Shown: piece after piece, positions 56,786 through 64,000 of the stretch
Layout of the letters: each line of letters begins with the position of its first letter
How positions within the stretch are numbered: the stretch's first letter is position 1
Source: Eublepharis macularius
Taxonomy: Eukaryota; Chordata; Lepidosauria; Squamata; Eublepharidae
Assembly (NCBI RefSeq): GCF_028583425.1
Contig: NC_072793.1
Location: 65,601,028 to 65,665,027, forward strand
DNA length: 64,000 nucleotides
Direction: 5' to 3'
Notes under the pieces: model-generated
Told to the model about the DNA's origin: nothing
Seen by the model: the letters and a program-made list of their open reading frames with translations, nothing else
Database searches by the model: none
Position numbers and translations under genes: made by a program

Positions 56786-57089
56786 GTAAAAATATATGCT
56801 GTTTGAAAATATACCAGTATTATCAGACCCTTATTATGCTAGATGAGGTTTGAGGTTGAACAGGAGGGCCAGCCCTTCCCCACCCCAAACAAAACATAAT
56901 TCTCAACAAAGAAAACTTTCTTGTACTTTCCTCAAAACTTTTCCCATCCGTTTTCCATGTATACCATGTATTCCATGCTTCCCTTCCATTAGTTTCTAGT
57001 CCCCTGATTGTAAAAGCCAATCTCCATACAAATATTTAATGTTTGTTGTTCTAACACATTATCCTTAATCTCTGGCATGGTGCTAATTC

Positions 57090-57490
57090 CATAACCCATC
57101 AAACCACCTCTCTCTCTATGCTCCACCGTGGCAGAGTCTCTCATCTGAACAGAGCTTCCAGCAGTTACCGCCCTGCAAATGGGCAAAATCAACATCTGCT
57201 TGTACACACACATTCTCTGTTGCAACCCTCACCTTGTGGAATGGCCTGGCTGATAAGGTCAGGAAAGTGCCTACTTGGCTTTCTGCAAACTATGCAAAAC
57301 TGAATTGTTCAGAAGGGCCTTTTTACACAGCTAATAGGGCTGTGCTGTAGGGAAATGGCCCAGAGGGATACACTGTGTAAAGTGACAGGTACTGTAGACT
57401 GTACTACTGTACTGACTTACACTGTGTAATCCCCCTTGGGTGTTGGTGAGAAAAGAGGACTATAAATAACATAAATAAAAATAAAAATAA
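57090..57490 (+). repeat. L2/CR1-like LINE 3' end
   Basis: The text contains a worn 'ccctcaccttgtggaatggcctg' and 'aactgaattgttcagaaggg' (LINE C-terminal coding and UTR) and ends 'gaggactataaataacataaataaa'. Confidence 0.6.
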
Positions 57491-58239
57491 AATCCACCAA
57501 TCATAAGCAGTATCAGTAACTTCCATAATGCCCACTGTTAGTAGCTACAGATAGTGCTGTGCATGACTGATGTAGAATTGAGGGGAGGGAGGTTGTGTCA
57601 ACACAAGTCTAGAGGAATAATTCACCTAAGCAGCTTCCTGTAGAAGGCTGTTTTGATCACTTTGGAGCCAGCTACAAGGACACATTCTGGTTGTCTAGTA
57701 TTCTGGCTACATTCCTTGCCTCACCTGAACTGTCACAGGGATCTTTATGGGACCTTTTATAAGCAACTGTATTTGCAGAGGCTTAAGTGGACACATTACA
57801 CATCCAGGCAATAGTTGTCCCCAAACAACATCAATCCAGCATGCTAGTATTGTAAAAGCTTTCTGACCACAAGAAACCTCTTAGCAACTTTCCTCAGTTT
57901 CAACAGCTTTTCTCTTTTGCCTCCATTTAGACTTCAAAAGCTGTTTCTTCAGCCCCACCCTAGACAGGTGGAACACTGACCCTTCTTCCAGGTTCCTAGA
58001 GCACCATCACCAGGGGAGACTTCAAAAAACCCAAACAACACTATAGCAAGGAAACATTTTGTGTAATCAAGGGGTACAGCAGTAAAATGACTACCAACCA
58101 GCAGCAAACACGCAACAGCTGTATTGGTGAGCAAGCCAGTTTGTGCTTCACATCCTCGATGCATATCCATAAAATTGGGTCAAAATCTTTCCTGTTTAAA
58201 AATGTAGCCAAGTAATGGTTTTGATATATAAGCTAGTAC

Positions 58240-58468
58240 TTATGGAGTGTTTGAGGTCCTGCATCATAATAGAATGTGGGAGACCCATGTCTGAATCCCC
58301 ACTCTGCCATGGAAATGTACTGGGTGACTGTGAGTCAGTTACTCTCCTTCAGCCTACCTACTTCACAGAGTTGTTGTGAGGGTAAAATAGAAGAGGGCTG
58401 TTGTAAGATGCTTCAGAACTCCACTGGGGAGAAAAGCAGGATAGACATATCTAAATAAATAAATTCAT
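58240..58468 (+). repeat. tRNA-derived SINE just before the last PLAC8L1 exon
   Basis: 'gggagacccatgtctgaatcccc' (B box region), 'catggaaatgtactgggtgact', 'ctacttcacagagttgttgtgag', 'actccactggggagaaaagc' and an AAATAAATAAA tail. It ends about 45 bases before the acceptor of the last PLAC8L1 exon. Confidence 0.75.
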
Positions 58469-58512
58469 TCTAATGTGATGCTTTCCTGTTTCTCTCTCCC
58501 CACACCCTGCAG

Positions 58513-58704
58513 GGAACCATATGTGAAGATTGGATGGCAATTCATTGCTGCTGGCCTTTTGCAGTCTGTCAAGTGGCCCGAGAAATGAGGAGGAGACCTG
58601 TATTCCAGGTCTATGAAATAAACACGTCATCTCCTCCTCCTTCCAGGTCTATGAAAATAAACACATCATCTCCTCCTCCTTCAGTCAAAGATGCTCTAGT
58701 TTAA
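58513..58704 (+). CDS. PLAC8L1: PLAC8L1 last coding exon and stop
   Basis: The acceptor is 'ctctctccccacaccctgcag' (shown in full only here) before 58513. The frame runs in phase 0 through GTICEDWMAIHCCWPFAVCQ and VAREM, the end of the PLAC8 domain. It continues through QVYEINTSSPPPS, a second MKINTSSPPPS, and VKDALV to TAA at 58702-58704. The human C-terminus, as I recall it, has QVYEI then a short end in KDTLV, so about 13 residues are extra here. They come from a 38/39-base tandem duplication (58604-58641 and 58642-58680). Confidence 0.93.
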   Translation, partial: GTICEDWMAIHCCWPFAVCQVAREMRRRPVFQVYEINTSSPPPSRSMKINTSSPPPSVKDALV

Positions 58705-58805
58705 AAACTTTCAGATGTGAAACTTTGTGGGTCATGGTTCTTTTGCCCTTTCCCCTGCAATGGCAAAAATGGTTATTCTTAGAAATAAAAAGGCATTCAT
58801 GTGTC
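58705..58805 (+). terminator. PLAC8L1: PLAC8L1 3' UTR and polyadenylation signal
   Basis: AATAAA at 58784-58789, about 80 bases after the stop. Two further AATAAA hexamers lie inside the coding duplication (the 'gaaataaac' and 'aaaataaac' blocks). Confidence 0.7.
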
Positions 58806-61800
58806 AGAGCAATTTTTCCTCCTTGTGTTTCTGTCAGAAAGGCATAAGTGTTAAATCCATTGGCAACAGCAGAATTAGCTGAAGAGCCAGATTAAAGCCA
58901 TGTTAGTATGTGTGTTGAAGTGGTTCACTGACCCTGGGCTTTTATGGATGCCTCTGCATGGATTTACTTGGAATCAGAGTTGTCCTTATTGAGTATCTGA
59001 GGTCCTACAAGCCACATGCCAACTTGTGCTGGTCTTCTTCTCTATCTGTTTTTTAGGGAAGGAATAATGGATCAGGGCCACAGAAATTGAGAAATCATTG
59101 CAAGGGGAACTTACATGTCAGTTTTTTATTTGGTTTTTTAAGTGCTTCTTTTCTCTTCTGGGAGAAAAAAAACTACAATTATTTCACATAATGATAGAAA
59201 TGAGTATCACATAGTTGCTACAATGATGAATTTTATACATTATAATTTTATACGTTAAACAATCTCTGTATATCCATCACACATCACCTGCTCTCTCTCT
59301 GTCTCTAGTTGTTCTCTTATAAAGTGGCCAAAGCACATTTAGGCTGTCTGAATATTTTAGAAAAATACCAGGTTGGAACCGATCATCTTTCTGCTGGTAC
59401 AAGAAGGAAGAGTGGGCCATATTGCCCCTCCTCACTGCAGCCCGCTGTTCTACGTGCCTTGGCTTTCACACAGGTCCCCTGATTCCTGGCATAGCCTTTT
59501 GGTGAGTCAAGAGGAGTTGCTGGGTGAAGGGGAAAACAAGACAATCTGCTTCTGCCTGCGGAAATCTTGTACGATCCAACCCACCTTTTATTTTCTATGG
59601 ACCAAACTGGACGGGACAGCATCCTTGTGGCCACCATGAGGAGGCTGCCATAATTTCAAAGCTATTTTAAAATGCTGTGAGGGCCCAATCCTGATTAGGA
59701 GCTGCAGCACAGCACTGCCCCCCCATCTTTTCAAGTGCTGAAACAGCTGTGTGTGTGCCTGTGAGGCAATTTTGGCTTTTGATAAGGTGCAGTGGGGGCA
59801 AAAGCACCTTAGCCTCCCTCACTGTGGGCCTGATCAGGATCGGACCAGCCCAGCATTTAACAATGACTTTAAAATGGTGGTTTGGCCCTATGTTTGGTCC
59901 TACTAAAAGAGATAATGTGTCTGTTCAAGTTTTTAATAAACGGATTCCTGATATTGTATTTATCATATTATTGTGATCCGCTCTGAGCCCGCTTGCGGGG
60001 AGAGCAGAATATAAATTTAATTAATTAAATAAATAAAAATAAATTAAATGTTATGACATTGTGAACTGTAATTACACTATTTAGTAACAACAAAAAGTGG
60101 TGGTGGGAGAGAGGGGTGCACTTTTGAGTCCCCACTGGTAAGCTGCGTCTTGGAGGGGGGCCACCAGTTTGCATGATGAAGGTGCTTCACAGAGGCATGC
60201 AGTTGGTGGTAGAAATGGGGGCAGGCCCAAGGAAGGAGGCCATGTGACTTTAGGCCTAGGGAAGGAGGCCATGTTTCAGTTGGTGGAGACAGATATAGGT
60301 AATAAGGGAGAAACATTACTAATTGTGCAAAGCATATGTTTAATTTCTCCAACGGATCGGGAAGTCAGGGAAATGCTCTCCCTCTAAGCCATCACAGAAC
60401 CCACATATTTGTGCCTGCTTCCCTTTTTGTCAGTCCAGAAATCTGAAAAAGAAGCATTGCTGCTTCTCTTTGTGTTACTTGCACTATTATTATTAGCTAA
60501 CATACTAATTGGGCCTTATGGAACCATCATGGTTTTGCTACTGCATTTCTGGAGATACAAAGCCTGGGCAAAGAACTGGTTAACGCAGTTTCCTTCATTT
60601 ATAAAAATCAAGGAGCAATGACAGAGGTTTCAAGCTCAAGGGGTTAATTGCTTCAGGACTTCTGGCTCCTTGAGCAGCTATGCAGGCAATTAGGTCTGAC
60701 AAACAATCAGATGCAAATTCTCCAGTCAGCTCAAGCATTTCACTAACTCTATGAGTTTAAATTGTGCTCATCATGAACCTGAGCGACTGCCGGTTATCAA
60801 GCCATCCTTCCCCGCCCCCCCCCCCCGCCCCCCATGCTACTTTATCCACTGCCACCAGGCTTCTTCAGCTCTGTTTTCAATGAACAAATTAGAACTGCGG
60901 AGAATTTCTACACAGAAAGCACTCTGCTTTACAAAGCAGTATGTCAAAACAATATAGCAACTGCACATGTGCATTTTAGTGTTTATGCATGAAGAAGTGA
61001 CTGGCTGCTGCTTCCTAGCAATACAATGGAAATAACTGAGCAAAAGTATTCACTTTGAATATTAGAAAAGTATCTTGGTCTGTTTTGTTTTCCTAATTTT
61101 TGGTTTTGGGTAGAGAGAGTAGTAGAATTGGGGCCTTACTTAACCACTTGTCCAGCCCCAGTGATTAGTGGGTGGCCATTCACCTTATTCCTCTCCAACA
61201 AAGGTGTGTGAGAGCTTGTTACCATTCCTTGATCTTCCCTTGCCTCATACCAGATGAAACGGTTATTCAATAGGAAAGTGGGTGTATTTTGTAGCTTTTA
61301 GAAAAAGATCCGTCGCTGTAAAACATGTCCACCCCCATGCTAAACTCCTCTCATCCATCTTGCTCTATTTTGGTCTTTCTAAGGAACCTATCACCATGGC
61401 ATCGAAGCACTGAAGCACCCTGCACAAACATCCTGCTTTATATATCTTCTGCCCTGGCTTAAAATAGTTCAGTGCTGTTCCACGCAAGCACCTGTTTCAT
61501 CGCCTTTTTCTTCCCCCATCCATGCTGCTCTGAAATTCACGTGATGAGAGGAAACCAAAGCCATCTTTCCCCCTCAGCCTCATTCCACTACTGCTGGCAC
61601 TGGGGAGTGAGCAGAATCATACGCTGATGCCATGAGGAGAGGCATGCCGGCCTCCTATGGAAGATTTCAGAAAGGGATGGATGTGCTTCCAACGCACATA
61701 GCTCTCCGTAACTTCATGCACATGGTTTGTGCCTGAGCATCCATCCCACAGCAGCTACAACTGCAGGATCACCAAAGACTGCCAAGTTAACTGTGGAGGC
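58806..61800. other. 3' flank of PLAC8L1, no gene recognised
   Basis: By human gene order, SH3RF2 would be expected on the minus strand beyond PLAC8L1, but I recognise none of its exons here. A LINE tail lies at 59835-60045. An unassigned hydrophobic frame at 60409-60621 is discussed in findings. Confidence 0.4.
59835..60045 (+). repeat. LINE 3' tail
   Basis: 'tattgtgatccgctctgagcc' and 'cgcttgcggggagagcagaa' followed by 'tataaatttaattaattaaataaataaa', a typical reptile L2/CR1-like tail. Confidence 0.6.
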
Positions 61801-61822
61801 CTGCAGAAAGGTTACTAGTACT

Positions 61823-62064
61823 CAGGGCTTTTTTTCAGCTGGAACGCAGTGGAATGGAGTTCCGGAACCTCTTGAAAATGGTCACATGGTTTGTGGCCCC
61901 GCCCCCTGATCTCCAGACAGAGGGGAGTTTAGATTGCCCTCCGAGAGCAATCTAAACTTCCCTCTGTCTGGAGATCAGGGGGTGGGGCCACCAACCATGT
62001 GACCATTTTCTCCGAGGGCAACCCACTGTGTTCCACCACCTCTTTTCCCAGAAAAAAAGCCCTG
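61823..62064. mobile_element. hAT-type MITE, short copy (242 bp)
   Basis: Same ends as the 55381 copy (CAGGGCTTTTTTTC / GAAAAAAAGCCCTG), with exact 8-bp duplications CTAGTACT (61815-61822 and 62065-62072). The central palindrome is present and the extra right-hand block is absent. Confidence 0.93.
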
Positions 62065-62072
62065 CTAGTACT

Positions 62073-63370
62073 ACAATGTGGATGCACTCCTAGGTGGGTG
62101 TGACATGAGGCATCCTTGCAATTCTGATACCCCGTTACTTGCATTGTAGAGGAATGTGGTGCCATCACAGTGGCAGCAACAACATTAGCTCAGTCCTTGG
62201 CATCGCTATGTTGTTCCAGCCAGGCAAGGAATAATTTAGCAATTGTTTTTAGTGGAAATGCAGCAGGCACTAGAACAGATATGTTCTTTGTATGTTTTTA
62301 GCCTTATTTATACACCCCAAATGTTGCTGCAATGAACTTCAACTTAGTTAATTATCCTTAGATGCCTAAACTGAAGTCTGGATTCCTCCTGACCCAAATG
62401 GCCAGGGTGGCAGTTATTGATACTGAATAGGCAAAGCAAAGCACATAACATGGAGTGGGTGGGAGTGCTAAAAAATCTTTAAAAGAGGACACTGGCTTGG
62501 CTTTTTTCTCTAATGGTTATTTTAAGAGTTCCAGATCCCTTCAGCTCTTATACCTGTCCTTGGAAGCATATGGTTTCAAACAGTTCTGAAAATCAAGTCC
62601 TCAGGGGCAGCTGTGAAATTTCTCAGCAAAATGGGTTAAATTGAGGTGAAAGAGAGGCTTGGTATATAGGGCTTAGTATCTTCCCATTCAGCTACCTTTG
62701 TTAACTCCTCAGAATTTACATCTTGCTACAGGACTTATTCCTATAATCCTTTTCTGCCTTGTATCCAGAAGGTAGGTATTGTAGCAGTATTTCTCCTACA
62801 ACTGCAGGTTAACAATTACTATTTTTGGTTGCCCAAGGATACTGGGAACAAGCTTTCAATTGAGTCTCACACAATCTGCAATATGGTGGCTCGAGGACCT
62901 TTGACTGCTCTTTTCCCTGTGCCTTTTCTGTATCTTTTCAGTAGTTTTCTATCCCTCTAGGGGCAATAGGAGATTGCTTCTACCATTGCAGAAAATGGTT
63001 CTTCACAAGAAGAGATACCTGCCATGGTTGGGATTTGGTGATGACGGTGTACTGCCCACCTCTCTCCTGCTAGATAGAGCTGGGATAGAAATACATGATG
63101 TGGACTACAAGGGTGAGGCATACAGTCACAAAGCAAAAACTTTTGCTTGGAAGCTGCCTTTCAAGAGAGTTGGTGTTGCATACAACCCACTCCATGGCGG
63201 TCTTATCCTTTATATAAGACCTCACCCTCCTATACTCAACAGTCTGTAGTCCCAGGACCCACCTTGAACTTCTGCAACATGGGAGCCACTTCTCATTACA
63301 ATTTATATGTACTTACACTAGGTTCTACTCTCATCTTGAACCTCTGTTCCATTCTGCAGCTCGCATAGGC
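62073..63370. other. No gene recognised
   Basis: The 91-codon frame at 62974-63249 has no recognised domain or convincing splice context. The rest is unassigned. Confidence 0.35.
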
Positions 63371-63374
63371 TCTC

Positions 63375-64000
63375 TCCCCCCCTTTAAAGGATTTATATCC
63401 CACCTTTCCTTGTGCCTGATGACAGCTTACAAATAACCCCCTCCCCAAGAGATACCTGCAGGTTATACCGCTAAAAAAGCCCTGGCAAATAACTAGCCGT
63501 AGCCTTGTAATGCCTCCTAAAAACTTCTAAAGGTGGTGCCCCAGCTTCTCAGGAAGTCCGTTCCATAAAGGGAGAAGGCACAGACTCTGATTAATGCTAG
63601 ATGGGCTACTTTAAATGGAGGAATGGCCCCATTTGACTAGGTGACATAGTCAAGTATAGAAGGAGATGGTCCTTTAGATATGTGGGCCCTAGACCATGGA
63701 GTGCTTTAAAGGTCCTAGCTAGTACTTTAAATTAGACTTGGAAACCAATTGGCAACCAATGTAGCTGTATTAAGGTGTGTTCGCCTTGGCCCTGACAATA
63801 ATTGGGCTGACATATTCTGAACCAACTGAAGTTTCCTGGTTGTCTTCAAGGACAATCCAATGAAGAGTGCATTACAATAATCCAATCATGAGGTTACAAA
63901 AGCATGAATATGTATGGCCAGATCAGCTGAGTTGAGTTGGTGAACTAGATGCACATGATAGAAGGCACTCTTGGCCATTAAACCAACCTGCTTTCCAAAC
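63375..64000 (-). repeat. L2/CR1-like LINE fragment, antisense, running off the window
   Basis: On the minus strand the right part reads as LINE RT C-terminus (LDYCNALFIGLSLKTTRKL, QLVQNMSAQLL) in a broken frame, followed leftward by a 3' UTR. It continues beyond 64000. Confidence 0.7.

Noticed and set aside
59383..60352. Possible SH3RF2 exons on the minus strand, expected from human gene order
   Set aside because: The minus-strand frames show no SH3 or RING motif, so I do not claim them.
62974..63249. 91-codon frame that looks protein-like
   Set aside because: No family recognised and no good splice or start context; kept out of the gene list.

Overview
This is a vertebrate nuclear window of the squamate reptile type. 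The clues are spliced genes with GT-AG introns, a Sauria-type SINE near 29.9-30.2 kb, other tRNA-derived SINEs, L2/CR1-like LINE tails, a Penelope-like element with a GIY-YIG nuclease, a DIRS-type tyrosine-recombinase retrotransposon, a recent L1 and many palindromic DNA transposons. A gecko or other lizard fits, but the lineage is an inference from repeat types I recognise, not from a database search.

Two host genes were recognised, both on the + strand. The last four coding exons of LARS1 (cytosolic leucyl-tRNA synthetase) lie at 3180-3284, 4135-4230, 5738-5870 and 24295-24500, followed by an AATAAA signal at 24575. Three coding exons of PLAC8L1 (a PLAC8 cysteine-rich family member) lie at 45637-45773, 51037-51173 and 58513-58704, with AATAAA at 58784. 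Tail-to-head order LARS1 then PLAC8L1 matches what I recall of human 5q32. The first PLAC8L1 exon or exons were not found.

Layout: 1-480 LINE tail; 486-2700 5' part of a DIRS element (copy A) in a LARS1 intron; 3180-5870 three LARS1 exons among old SINE and LINE pieces; 5871-24294 an 18.4-kb final LARS1 intron. That intron holds a 1.7-kb palindromic hAT-like element (7394-9122), a 935-bp solo LTR (11488-12422) and a DIRS element (copy B, 12461-21910) that itself carries a SINE and a 5'-truncated L1. Between the genes (24.6-45.6 kb) are a hAT-like relic, a Sauria SINE, a truncated Penelope-like element with hammerhead-like terminal motifs, a 1.1-kb hAT-like element containing a 234-bp minisatellite, a palindromic Penelope-terminus repeat split by a small MITE, and antisense LINE copies. 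The PLAC8L1 introns and 3' flank (45.8-64 kb) contain several MITEs, two copies of one hAT family with exact 8-bp target duplications, a long (CT)n(CA)n tract and LINE tails.

Apart from the two host genes, the long reading frames belong to transposons (L1 ORF2, DIRS RT/RNase H/recombinase, Penelope C-terminus) or are shadows of the GC-rich minisatellite. I saw no RNA genes other than tRNA-derived SINEs, and no CRISPR or prokaryotic features. The most unusual items are the hammerhead-like cores in the Penelope termini, the frame-restoring duplication at the PLAC8L1 C-terminus, the minisatellite inside a hAT-like element, and the nested LTR/DIRS/SINE/L1 cluster.
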